Shown here in pieces: positions 1 through 7,010 of a stretch of 32,453 nucleotides of DNA. The stretch is from NCBI RefSeq assembly GCF_051960575.1, contig NZ_JBQCEE010000083.1, positions 1 to 32,453 of the forward strand. Reading direction: 5' to 3'. Position numbers and translations under genes: made by a program. The notes below the pieces were generated by a model, which saw only the letters and a list, made by a program, of their open reading frames with translations, searched no databases and was not told where the DNA came from. How positions within the stretch are numbered: position 1 is the stretch's first letter; every line of letters starts with the position of its first letter. The DNA comes from JBQCEE01 sp051960575 (GTDB lineage: Bacteria; Actinomycetota; Actinomycetes; Mycobacteriales; Jatrophihabitantaceae).

Positions 1-18
1 TGGACCGCGGGCGGTCCA
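1..18 (-). terminator. hairpin downstream of the merR-like gene
   Basis: TGGACCGC and GCGGTCCA form an 8-bp perfect inverted repeat (7 bp with a CGGG loop). It lies 15 nt beyond the stop codon of the minus-strand regulator, where a terminator is expected. There is no U-tract, as is common in very GC-rich genomes. The window starts here, so a longer structure may be cut off. Confidence 0.4.
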
Positions 19-32
19 TGCGGCCGTGTTGA

Positions 33-464
33 TCATGGCTCGATGTCGCCCTCGGACGCGGCCAGCTCGGCCAGCCGGGTGCGGCACTGCGTGGCGACCT
101 CGTCGACCTCGGCGAGGGTGCGGCGCAGGTCGGCCTGGCGCACCCGCAGCTCGGTCGCGATCTCGTCCAGCCGGCCGAGCAGCACCTGCAGCTGCTTGCG
201 CTCGGAGCTCGTCGCGCCGTCGTACATGTCGACGATCTCGCGGCACTCGGCCAGCGTCATGCCGAAGCGCCGGCCGCGCAGGATGAGCCGCAGCCGGGCG
301 CGGTCGCGCGGGCCGTACACGCGGTTGTTGCCGACGCGCTCGGGCGACACCAGCCCCTCGGCCTCGTAGAAGCGCAGGGTGCGGGTGGTGACGCCGAGGT
401 CGTCGGCGAGTTCGCCCACCGTCCACGTGCGGTCAGTGGTGCGCTCTTCCGTCGACCGGGCCAC
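33..464 (-). CDS. MerR-family transcriptional regulator, LiuR-like
   Basis: The 143-aa protein has an N-terminal winged helix-turn-helix of MerR type (WTVGELADDLGVTTRTLRFYE, about residues 14-34, then a wing with RVYGPRDRARL). A long C-terminal dimerisation helix follows (residues about 75-135). No metal-binding cysteine cluster is visible, so it is not a metal sensor. It diverges from an acyl-CoA dehydrogenase/carboxylase operon, and the 60-bp gap holds a perfect inverted repeat of the ACGT-NN-ACGT kind. This is the arrangement of LiuR/AtuR-type MerR regulators of branched-chain amino acid or isoprenoid acyl-CoA degradation. I infer that it controls itself and the operon at 525-3405. The GTG start at 464 lies 6 nt from a -10-like CACGAT, so the mRNA may be leaderless. 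The family is clear; the LiuR assignment is inference from context and operator. Confidence 0.85.
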   Translation of the reverse strand: MARSTEERTTDRTWTVGELADDLGVTTRTLRFYEAEGLVSPERVGNNRVYGPRDRARLRLILRGRRFGMTLAECREIVDMYDGATSSERKQLQVLLGRLDEIATELRVRQADLRRTLAEVDEVATQCRTRLAELAASEGDIEP

Positions 465-470
465 GCGGCT

Positions 471-500
471 ATCGTGGCTTTACGTTGACGTGAACGTCAA
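471..500 (-). promoter_or_regulatory. merR promoter and LiuR-type operator
   Basis: TTGACGT (485-491) and ACGTCAA (494-500) are perfect inverted repeats separated by GA. Read leftward, the repeat contains a -35 TTGACG (500-495), followed after 18 bp by CACGAT (476-471) and then the GTG of the regulator 6 nt later. The operator therefore covers the -35 element of the regulator, which suggests autoregulation. It also sits 25 nt upstream of the rightward start codon. The core ACGT half-sites resemble the published LiuR consensus, as I recall it. Confidence 0.65.
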
Positions 501-524
501 GGTGGCAGCTCGGGGAGGCAGACG

Positions 525-1694
525 GTGTCGTTCCAGTTGAACGAGGAGCACGAGGCGTTCCGGAAGGTCGTGCGCGACTTCGCCGAGCACGAGATCGCGC
601 CGCACGTGCGCGAGTGGGACAAGGCGCACCACTTCCCGGTCGACACCGTGCAGAAGATGGGCGAGCTCGGGCTCTTCGGCCTCAACGCGCCGGAGGAGTA
701 CGGCGGCGCGGGGGGCGACTTCACCACCCTCTGCGTCGCGATCGAGGAGCTCGGCCGCATCGACCAGTCGATCGGCATCACCCTCGAGGCCGGGGTCGGC
801 CTCGGCATCAACCCGATCCTGACCTTCGGCACGGACGACCAGAAGCAGCGCTGGCTGCCCGACCTCGTCGCCGGCCGCACCATCGCGGCCTTCGGCCTGA
901 CCGAGCCGGACGCGGGGTCGGACGCCGGTGCCACCCGCACCCGCGCGACCCTCGACGGCGGGCAGTGGACGGTGAACGGCAGCAAGGCGTTCATCACCAA
1001 CTCGGGCACCGACATGACGTCGGTCGTCACGGTCACCGCGCGCACGAACGACCCGGCCGAGGGCGGCAGGCCGGAGATCTCGGCGATCATGATCCCGGCC
1101 GGCACGCCCGGCTTCACCGTCGAGCCCGCCTACGACAAGCTCGGCTGGCACATCAGCGACACCCACGGGCTGACCTTCGACGACTGCCGCGTGCCGGAGG
1201 AGAACCTGCTCGGCGCGCGCGGCAAGGGCTACGCGCAGTTCCTCGCCGTGCTGGACGACGGCCGCATCGCCATCGCCGCGCTCGCCGTCGGGCTCGCGCA
1301 GGGCTGCCTCGACCTCTCGCTGCGCTACGCGAAGGAACGGCACACCTTCGGCGTCCCGATCGGGGCGCGGCAGGCGGTCGCGTTCTCGCTCAGCGACCTC
1401 GCCGTGTCGGTCGAGGCGGCGCGGCTGCTCACCTACAAGGCGGCCTGGCTCAAGGACGCCGGTCGGCCGGCCGCGGAGCTCAAGCAGGCTGCGTCCATCG
1501 CGAAGCTCTACGCCACCGAGGCGGCGGTGACCGCAACACGTGTTGCGACGCAGGTCTTCGGCGGCAACGGCTTCATGGAGGAGTACCCGGTCGCGCGCTT
1601 CTACCGCGACGCGAAGATCCTCGAGATCGGCGAGGGCACGTCCGAGGTGCAACGGATGTTGATCGCCCGCGGCCTGGGTCTGCCCGTCCAGTGA
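525..1694 (+). CDS. acyl-CoA dehydrogenase, catalytic Glu in the C-terminal position
   Basis: This 389-aa flavoenzyme has the full acyl-CoA dehydrogenase fold: an N-terminal helical domain, the FAD-binding middle domain (AFGLTEPDAGSDAG, about residues 124-137; FITNSGTDM), and the C-terminal helical domain. The catalytic base is expected in EIGEGTSEVQR near the end, putting the Glu at residue 370. That is the medium/short-chain type position and not the isovaleryl/long-chain type. It should oxidise a short or branched acyl-CoA to the 2-enoyl-CoA and pass electrons to ETF. The GTG start follows a GGGAGG Shine-Dalgarno at 512-517. The stop overlaps the next gene start by 4 nt (GTGA), so the dehydrogenase and carboxylase are coupled. 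That pairing resembles M. tuberculosis accA1-accD1-fadE19, which serves leucine breakdown, but the exact substrate is not readable from the sequence. Confidence 0.93.
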   Translation: MSFQLNEEHEAFRKVVRDFAEHEIAPHVREWDKAHHFPVDTVQKMGELGLFGLNAPEEYGGAGGDFTTLCVAIEELGRIDQSIGITLEAGVGLGINPILTFGTDDQKQRWLPDLVAGRTIAAFGLTEPDAGSDAGATRTRATLDGGQWTVNGSKAFITNSGTDMTSVVTVTARTNDPAEGGRPEISAIMIPAGTPGFTVEPAYDKLGWHISDTHGLTFDDCRVPEENLLGARGKGYAQFLAVLDDGRIAIAALAVGLAQGCLDLSLRYAKERHTFGVPIGARQAVAFSLSDLAVSVEAARLLTYKAAWLKDAGRPAAELKQAASIAKLYATEAAVTATRVATQVFGGNGFMEEYPVARFYRDAKILEIGEGTSEVQRMLIARGLGLPVQ

Positions 1695-3211
1695 CCGAGA
1701 AGGAGATCAGGGCGGCGCGCGAGGCGACGCTCGCGCCGTCGCCGAACGCGGCGGCGAAGCTCGCGCAGCAGCGCAAGCTCTACGTGCGCGAACGCATCGC
1801 CCTGCTCTTCGACGACGACACCTTCGTCGAGGACGCGCAGCTCGCCAACGCGCTCGCGACCGGGCTGCCGGCCGTCGGCGTCGTCACCGGCCAGGGGCTG
1901 GTCGACGGCCGCCCGGCGCTCGTCGTCGCGAACGACCCGACGGTGAAGGCCGGCTCGTGGGGCGCGCGCACGGTCGAGAAGATCATCCGGGTCACCGAAC
2001 GGGCGCTCGCCGAGGAGCTGCCGATCTTCTGGCTCATCGACTCGGCCGGCGCCCGCATCACCGACCAGGTGGCGCTGTTCCCGGGCCGGCGCGGTGCCGG
2101 GCGGATCTTCCACAACCAGGTGGCGCTGTCGGGGAAGGTGCCGCAGATCTGCTGCCTGTTCGGGCCGTCGGCCGCGGGTGGCGCGTACATCCCGAGCTTC
2201 TGCGACATCGTGATCATGGTCGAGGGCAACGCCTCGATGTACCTGGGCTCGCCGCGCATGGCCGAGATGGTCGTGGGCGAGAAGGTCAGCCTGGACGAGA
2301 TGGGCGGGGCGCGCATGCACGCGTCCGTCTCGGGCTGCGGCGACAACCTGGCCGTCGACGACGAGGACGCCATCGAGCAGGCCAAGCTCTTCTTCGGCTA
2401 CCTGCCGACGTGCTGGCGCGAGCCGGCGCCGGAGGTCGAGCCCGAGGCGCCGGTGGCCGAGCTCGACGACGACACCGTGCCGGCCGACGAGTCGGTGCCG
2501 TTCGACATGCACCGCGTGCTCGACGGCCTGCTCGACGCCGACAGCTTCTTCGAGACCAAGCCGCTGTTCGCCGCCGAGCTGATCACCGGCTTCGGGCGCA
2601 TCGACGGCCGCCCGGTCGGTGTCGTCGCGAACAACTCGGCCGTGCGCGGCGGCGTGCTCTTCGTCGACTCGGCCGACAAGGCCGCGCGGTTCATCTGGCT
2701 CTGCGACGCGTTCAACATCCCGCTGCTCTACCTCGCCGACGTGCCCGGCTTCATGATCGGCAGCGAGGTCGAGCGGCAGGGCATCATCCGCCACGGCGCC
2801 AAGATGATCACCGCGGTCTCGGAGGCCACCGTGCCGCAGGTGTCGGTGATCGTGCGCAAGGCCTACGGCGCCGGGCTCTACGCCATGGCCGGCCCCGGCT
2901 TCATGCCCGACGCCTGCATCGCCCTGCCGACCGCCCGCATCGCGGTGATGGGGCCGCAGGCGGCGGTCAACGCCGTGTACGCCAACAAGATCGAGGCCAT
3001 CGCGGACGCCGACGAGCGCGCCGCCTTCGTGGCCGAGAAGCGGGCGGAGTACGAGCAGGACGTCGACCTGCTGCGGCTCGCGTCCGATCTGGTGCTCGAC
3101 GCGGTCATCGACCCGGGCGAGCTGCGCGCGGAATTGGTGCGGCGCTACGCCGTGCTCGTCGGCAAGACGCGCGTCGTCGCCGAGAAGCGGCACGGGGTGC
3201 CGCCGACGTGA
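1691..3211 (+). CDS. acyl-CoA carboxylase, carboxyltransferase (beta) subunit, MCC-like
   Basis: The 506-aa protein contains both halves of a biotin-dependent carboxyltransferase. The N half has the acyl-CoA oxyanion region DSAGARI, then NQVALSGKVPQI and SAAGGAYIP. The C half has VANNSAVRGGVLF, DVPGFMIGSEVERQGIIRHGAK and RKAYGAGLYAM. It transfers CO2 from carboxybiotin to an acyl-CoA. The NQ..SG.VPQI...AAGGAYIP pattern looks nearer to 3-methylcrotonyl/geranyl-CoA carboxylases than to the AccD5-type subunit at 13321-14910. The GTG start is chosen because it overlaps the dehydrogenase stop as GTGA, and the open frame upstream of it is only a shadow of the dehydrogenase. The biotin carboxylase/BCCP alpha subunit is absent from the window and must be supplied from elsewhere. 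The substrate is inferred from context only. Confidence 0.88.
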   Translation: MTEKEIRAAREATLAPSPNAAAKLAQQRKLYVRERIALLFDDDTFVEDAQLANALATGLPAVGVVTGQGLVDGRPALVVANDPTVKAGSWGARTVEKIIRVTERALAEELPIFWLIDSAGARITDQVALFPGRRGAGRIFHNQVALSGKVPQICCLFGPSAAGGAYIPSFCDIVIMVEGNASMYLGSPRMAEMVVGEKVSLDEMGGARMHASVSGCGDNLAVDDEDAIEQAKLFFGYLPTCWREPAPEVEPEAPVAELDDDTVPADESVPFDMHRVLDGLLDADSFFETKPLFAAELITGFGRIDGRPVGVVANNSAVRGGVLFVDSADKAARFIWLCDAFNIPLLYLADVPGFMIGSEVERQGIIRHGAKMITAVSEATVPQVSVIVRKAYGAGLYAMAGPGFMPDACIALPTARIAVMGPQAAVNAVYANKIEAIADADERAAFVAEKRAEYEQDVDLLRLASDLVLDAVIDPGELRAELVRRYAVLVGKTRVVAEKRHGVPPT

Positions 3212-3405
3212 CCGGCGCTGCCGGTGGAGACATCGCATCGGGCGTCTCCGTACGGGGCGCGGCGTCGGCCGAGGAGGTCGCGGCCGTGCTCGCCGTGCTG
3301 CACGGCGGTGCGGCGGGCGCTGCCCGTCCCGCCGGCGTCGGCGGGTACGAGCGCTGGCGGCGCACCCGCCTCGAGGCGCTGCGACGCCGCTCACCACGCG
3401 GGTGA
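3208..3405 (+). CDS. putative acyl-CoA carboxylase epsilon subunit (AccE-like), 65 aa
   Basis: This 65-aa frame begins with a GTG that overlaps the stop of the carboxyltransferase by 4 nt (GTGA). It has the small-epsilon layout: a short N-terminus, VSVRGAASAEEVAAVLAVL (like the conserved V-x-G-x-x-x-x-EE-x-AA-x-x-AVL segment), a low-complexity Ala/Gly linker and a basic end containing RWRRTRLEAL. Actinobacterial acyl-CoA carboxylases use such subunits to hold alpha and beta together; streptomycete versions are of similar size. It is too short and too divergent for certainty. The coupling to the beta gene and the resemblance to the AccE at 13091-13324 support the call. It could otherwise be an unrelated small protein. 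Confidence 0.6.
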   Translation: MTGAAGGDIASGVSVRGAASAEEVAAVLAVLHGGAAGAARPAGVGGYERWRRTRLEALRRRSPRG

Positions 3406-3456
3406 TCCCGGCCGTCCCGACAGGACCGCGCGCCGCCCGTGCGGGAGGATCGCGGT

Positions 3457-5106
3457 GTGGCGCCGCGATCGGTCGAGCCGCCGTCGACGACGGTGGAGCG
3501 CACGGCCGCGCCCGCCGATCGCCCTGCACCCGCTGACCGCACCGTCGAGCCGGGGTCGCGCCGGCGTGGGTCGGCCGGTGGGCCGTTCCCGCACGCCGCC
3601 CTGCAGCACCTGGGCGACTCGCGGGTCGAGGTGGCCCACATCGCCGCCAACCTCGGTTTCGTCGTGCGCACGTGGCTGGGCATGGGCGTGCTCGCCATCG
3701 GCGCGAACGTGCTCGCGTCCGTCGTCGTCGCGGGCATGATCCTGGCGGTCAACAAGGACCTCACCGCCCACCAGCGGCTGGTCACCGAGCGCACGTCGGT
3801 GGCCTACATCAGCGCGGCCATCGTCGTCGCCGCGATCCTCGGCTCGCTCGCGCAGCGGCGCACCCTGCGCTGGCTGCTGCGCGGCGAGGTGCCGACCTGT
3901 GGCGAGGCGCGCCGGGCGGTCAGCATGCCGCGCGACGTCGCGCTGATGACCACCCTGCTGTGGGGGTTCGGCGCCGTGCTCATCCCGGCGGTCGAGCTGC
4001 TGAGCGGGGGCACCGACCGCGCCGCCGTCGGCATCTTCAGCGGGCTGGTCGTCACCGGTCTCGTGGCCGCGGGCGTCACCTACCTGCTCATCGAGCGGGC
4101 CGCCCGGCCGGTGCGGCGGCTCGCGCTCGAGGCCTGGCCACCGCGCGAGGCGCCGCTGTTCGACCTGCGCTGGCGGCTCATGCTCGTGTGGGGCTGCACC
4201 AGCGGCACGCCGATCATCGGGCTGCTCATGGTGCTCACCGTCCCCGACGCCCCGCGCACCGTCGTCATCTCGACGGCGGTCAGCGCGGCGGTGGCGGCAC
4301 TGGCGGTCGGCGTGCTCGCCACCTTCATGGTCGCCCGCTCGATCGGCGCGCCCCTGGTCGAGCTGGTCACCGCGCTCGACCGGGTCGGTGACGGCGACCT
4401 GGACGTCTCGGTGCCGGTCACCGACTCGGGCGAGATCGGCGTCGTGCAGAACGGCGTGAACGAGATGGTCGAGGGGCTGCGCGAGCGCGACCGGATCAGC
4501 GACCTGTTCGGGCGTCACGTCGGCATGGCCGTCGCCCAGGAGGCCCTACGCAGCGGCGTCACGCTCTCGGGCGAGGTACGCGAGGTCGTCGCGCTGTTCG
4601 TCGACATCACCGGGTCGACGGCGCTCGCCGGTGCGTCCGACCCGGTCGAGTTCGTCGCGATGCTGAACCGGTTCTTCCAGATCGTCGTCGACGAGGTGGA
4701 GAGCAACGGCGGGCTGATCAACAAGTTCGAGGGTGACGCCGCGCTGGCCGTCTTCGGCGCGCCGATCGCGATGGACGACCCGGCGACCCCGGCACTGCGC
4801 GTGGCCCGGCACATCCGCGACCGGGTGGCAGCGACCGGCGAGGTGCAGGTGGGCGTCGGCGTCTCGTTCGGCCCGGTCGTCGCCGGCCAGGTCGGCGCCC
4901 GCAGCCGGCTCGAGTTCACCGTCATCGGCGACGCGGTCAACGAGGCGTCCCGGCTCACCGACCTGGCGAAGACCACCCCGCACCACCTGCTCGCCAGCGG
5001 CCCGACCATCGCTCGCGCCTCCGCCGACGAGCAGGCGCACTGGACGCGCTACGGCGAGAGCCTGCTGCGCGGCCGCTCGAAGTCCACCGATCTCTGGACG
5101 GCCTGA
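3457..5106 (+). CDS. membrane-anchored class III adenylate cyclase with HAMP domain
   Basis: The 549-aa protein has a Pro/Arg-rich cytoplasmic N-terminus (1-60) and about six membrane segments (roughly 67-97, 116-131, 162-182, 190-212, 240-262, 268-292). A HAMP domain follows (about 293-345), then a class III cyclase domain (about 372-549). All catalytic residues expected of a homodimeric adenylate cyclase are visible: metal-binding D383 (FVDITGST) and D427 (FEGDAAL), base-recognising K423 and D492 (VIGDAVN), and transition-state N495 and R499. The layout matches mycobacterial cyclases of the Rv1318c-Rv1320c/Rv3645 group. The start at 3457 is preferred over GTG 3439 because GGGAGGA lies 7-8 nt upstream of it. 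Only 51 bp separate it from the epsilon gene, so partial read-through is possible. The signal sensed is unknown. Confidence 0.9.
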   Translation: MAPRSVEPPSTTVERTAAPADRPAPADRTVEPGSRRRGSAGGPFPHAALQHLGDSRVEVAHIAANLGFVVRTWLGMGVLAIGANVLASVVVAGMILAVNKDLTAHQRLVTERTSVAYISAAIVVAAILGSLAQRRTLRWLLRGEVPTCGEARRAVSMPRDVALMTTLLWGFGAVLIPAVELLSGGTDRAAVGIFSGLVVTGLVAAGVTYLLIERAARPVRRLALEAWPPREAPLFDLRWRLMLVWGCTSGTPIIGLLMVLTVPDAPRTVVISTAVSAAVAALAVGVLATFMVARSIGAPLVELVTALDRVGDGDLDVSVPVTDSGEIGVVQNGVNEMVEGLRERDRISDLFGRHVGMAVAQEALRSGVTLSGEVREVVALFVDITGSTALAGASDPVEFVAMLNRFFQIVVDEVESNGGLINKFEGDAALAVFGAPIAMDDPATPALRVARHIRDRVAATGEVQVGVGVSFGPVVAGQVGARSRLEFTVIGDAVNEASRLTDLAKTTPHHLLASGPTIARASADEQAHWTRYGESLLRGRSKSTDLWTA

Positions 5107-5120
5107 CTGGATCCGCCCAG

Positions 5121-5171
5121 TCGAATCTCCTCAGGGACCACTCGCTGCGCTCGGGTCCATCGTCGATTCGA
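5121..5171. terminator. bidirectional hairpin between convergent cyclase and maf
   Basis: TCGAATC (5121-5127) pairs with GATTCGA (5165-5171), and an inner GGACC (5135-5139) pairs with GGTCC (5154-5158). The nested stem sits 14 nt after the cyclase stop and about 50 nt beyond the maf stop, a sensible place for termination of both convergent transcripts. There is no U-run. No gene is seen in 5107-5223. Confidence 0.4.
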
Positions 5172-5223
5172 GGCGCGTCGCGCGGGCGGGCTCTTCGCGC
5201 GAGCGCTCATCGCGATTCGGTTG

Positions 5224-5820
5224 CTACTTGGCGGCGTAGCCGATCGTCTCGAGGGTGTGGCCGAGGTCGGCAAGCAGGCGACGCAGCAGGGGCAGCGAGA
5301 CGCCGACGACGTTGTGGGCGTCGCCGTCGATGCCCTCGACGAACCAGCCGCCGAGCGAGTCGAGGGTGAACGCGCCGGCCACACCGAGCGGCTCGCCGGT
5401 GCCGACGTAGAGCTCGATCTCGGCATCCGAGAGGTCGGCGAAGCGCACCTCGGTCGCCGCGGCCGTCGCCACCTCGCGTCCGGACGCCGTGTCGACGAGG
5501 CAGTGACCCGTCCACAGCGTGCCGGTGCGGCCGCGCATGCGGCGCCAGCGCTCGGCCGCGACGTCCGGTGTGACCGGCTTGCCGAGCGCCTCGCCGTCGA
5601 GTTCGAGCAGCGAGTCGCAGCCGAGCACGAGCGCCGCGCCGTCGAGCCGCCCCGCCACCGCCCGCGCCTTCGCCGCCGCGAGCGCCTGTGTCAGGTCGGC
5701 CACGGACGCTGCCGTGATCGCGTCCTCGTCGACACCGCTGACGACCTGCTCGGGTGCCACGCCGGCGCGGCGCAGGGTCTCGTAACGCCCGCGTGACTGG
5801 GACGCGAGCACGAACCGCAC
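5224..5820 (-). CDS. maf: Maf-family nucleoside triphosphate pyrophosphatase
   Basis: This 198-aa protein starts VRFVLASQSRGRYETL, the Maf substrate-binding signature (SxSxxR near the N-terminus). It continues with LGCDSLLELDGEALGKP, RMRGRTGTLWTGHCLV and GWFVEGIDGDAHNVVGVSLPLL, all in family order. Maf proteins hydrolyse non-canonical or excess nucleoside triphosphates to monophosphates in the cytoplasm. The GTG start is placed 2 nt after the stop of the upstream acyl-CoA dehydrogenase and gives the normal family length of about 200 aa. The two are probably co-transcribed. In M. tuberculosis Maf (Rv3282) directly follows accD5-accE5; here it is about 7.3 kb from them, suggesting a rearranged version of that block. 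Confidence 0.88.
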   Translation of the reverse strand: MRFVLASQSRGRYETLRRAGVAPEQVVSGVDEDAITAASVADLTQALAAAKARAVAGRLDGAALVLGCDSLLELDGEALGKPVTPDVAAERWRRMRGRTGTLWTGHCLVDTASGREVATAAATEVRFADLSDAEIELYVGTGEPLGVAGAFTLDSLGGWFVEGIDGDAHNVVGVSLPLLRRLLADLGHTLETIGYAAK

Positions 5821-5822
5821 CG

Positions 5823-6968
5823 TCAGAGGCCGATCGACTTCGAGATGACCGACTTCATGATCTCGGACGTGCCGCCGTAGATGCGGGTGACGCGGGCGTC
5901 GGCGTAGCGGCGCGAGACCGGGTACTCGGTCATGAAGCCGTAGCCGCCGTGCAGCTGCAGGCACTGGTCGATGACCCGGCCCTGGAGCTCGGTGCACCAC
6001 AGCTTGGCCTTCGCGCCGTCGGCCGCGGTCAGCTCGCCGGCGTTCAGCAGGTTCACGCAGTGGTCGAGGAAGGCCTGCGCCACCTCGATCTCGGTGAGCA
6101 GCTCGGCGAGGGTGAACTTGGTGTTCTGGAACGAGCCGATGCTGGTGCCGAACGCCTTGCGGTCCTGCACGTACTGCACCGTCTCCTCGTACGCGGCGCG
6201 CGCCTCGGCGACACCGTTGACGGCGATCGACGTGCGCTCCTGCGGCAGCTTCTGGGTGAGGTAGGTGAACCCCTCGCCCTCCTCGCCGAGCAGGTTCTCG
6301 ACCGGCACGCGCACGTCGGTGAAGACCAGCTCCGCGGTGTCCTGTGAGTGCAGGCCGAGCTTGTCGAGGTTGCGGCCGCGCTCGAAGCCCTCCATGCCGC
6401 GCTCGAGGATGAGCAGCGAGACGCCCTTGTGCCGGTCACTGCCGGTGCGCACCGCGGTGATCACCAGGTCGGAGTTGATGCCGTTGGTGATGAACGTCTT
6501 CGACCCGTTGACGACGTAGTGGTCGCCGTCGCGCCTGGCGGTCGTCCGGATGCCGGCGAGGTCGCTGCCCGCGCCCGGCTCGGTCATCGCGACCGCGGTG
6601 ATGAGGTCGCCGGACGCGATGCCGGGCAGCCAGCGCCGCTTCTGCTCGTCGTTGCAGAAGGTGGTGAAGTAGGGCAGGCAGGTGTCGTTGTGCAGCGTGA
6701 TGCCGAGGCCCACGCCGGTGACGCCGGCGGCCGCGACCTGCTCGGCCAGGATCTGGTTGAACCGGAAGTCGCTCGTGCCGCCGCCGCCGTACTCCTCGGG
6801 GATCTGCATGCCGAGGAAGCCGTTCTTGCCGGCCTCCTGGAAGATCTCGCGCGGGGCGATGCCGGCGCGCTCCCACTCCATGTAGTGCGGCACCAGCACC
6901 TTGTCGGCGTAGGCGCGGAAGGCCTCGCCGAACGCGAGGTGGTCGTCGTCGTAGTGCTTGCGGTCCAT
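5823..6968 (-). CDS. acyl-CoA dehydrogenase, long-chain/isovaleryl type
   Basis: The 381-aa flavoprotein carries the FAD-binding motif AVAMTEPGAGSDLAG (about residues 125-139) and FITNGINSDLV. Unlike the dehydrogenase at 525, its C-terminal motif is IYGGTSEIMK, with Gly where the medium-chain catalytic Glu would be. Instead a Glu lies in LPQER (E244), the position used by long-chain and isovaleryl-CoA dehydrogenases. The region LPQER...YEETVQYVQDRKAFG closely resembles mammalian LCAD. I infer oxidation of long or branched acyl-CoA with electrons passed to ETF. The ATG at 6968 is chosen because the N-terminus then begins at the family start. A TACCCT box lies 7 nt upstream with no Shine-Dalgarno, implying a leaderless mRNA. 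maf follows after a 2-nt gap. Confidence 0.92.
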   Translation of the reverse strand: MDRKHYDDDHLAFGEAFRAYADKVLVPHYMEWERAGIAPREIFQEAGKNGFLGMQIPEEYGGGGTSDFRFNQILAEQVAAAGVTGVGLGITLHNDTCLPYFTTFCNDEQKRRWLPGIASGDLITAVAMTEPGAGSDLAGIRTTARRDGDHYVVNGSKTFITNGINSDLVITAVRTGSDRHKGVSLLILERGMEGFERGRNLDKLGLHSQDTAELVFTDVRVPVENLLGEEGEGFTYLTQKLPQERTSIAVNGVAEARAAYEETVQYVQDRKAFGTSIGSFQNTKFTLAELLTEIEVAQAFLDHCVNLLNAGELTAADGAKAKLWCTELQGRVIDQCLQLHGGYGFMTEYPVSRRYADARVTRIYGGTSEIMKSVISKSIGL

Positions 6969-6975
6969 GCCCCAC

Positions 6976-6981
6976 AGGGTA
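6976..6981 (-). promoter_or_regulatory. -10 box of acyl-CoA dehydrogenase (leaderless)
   Basis: On the minus strand TACCCT is followed by 7 nt and then the ATG. The same hexamer at the same distance precedes accD (14918-14923). No Shine-Dalgarno is present between it and the start. Confidence 0.55.
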
Positions 6982-6998
6982 GGGAATGCGGGCAGCGC

Positions 6999-7004
6999 TA
7001 GCGT
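6999..7004 (+). promoter_or_regulatory. -10 box of the phosphorylase gene (leaderless)
   Basis: TAGCGT occupies -12 to -7 relative to the GTG at 7011, the exact position of the TANNNT box in actinobacterial leaderless genes. No ribosome binding site is visible in the 42-bp divergent gap. Confidence 0.55.
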
Positions 7005-7010
7005 GCCGTT

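Noticed and set aside
480..1652. Long minus-strand open frame opposite the first acyl-CoA dehydrogenase
   Set aside because: It mirrors the codon pattern of the plus-strand gene, is very Arg/Glu/Val/Leu-rich and shows no domain; typical antisense shadow in GC-rich DNA.
614..1690. N-terminal extension of the carboxyltransferase frame through the dehydrogenase gene
   Set aside because: The extra 359 residues are an Arg/His/Pro-rich shadow; the GTG at 1691 overlapping the upstream stop gives the normal beta-subunit length.
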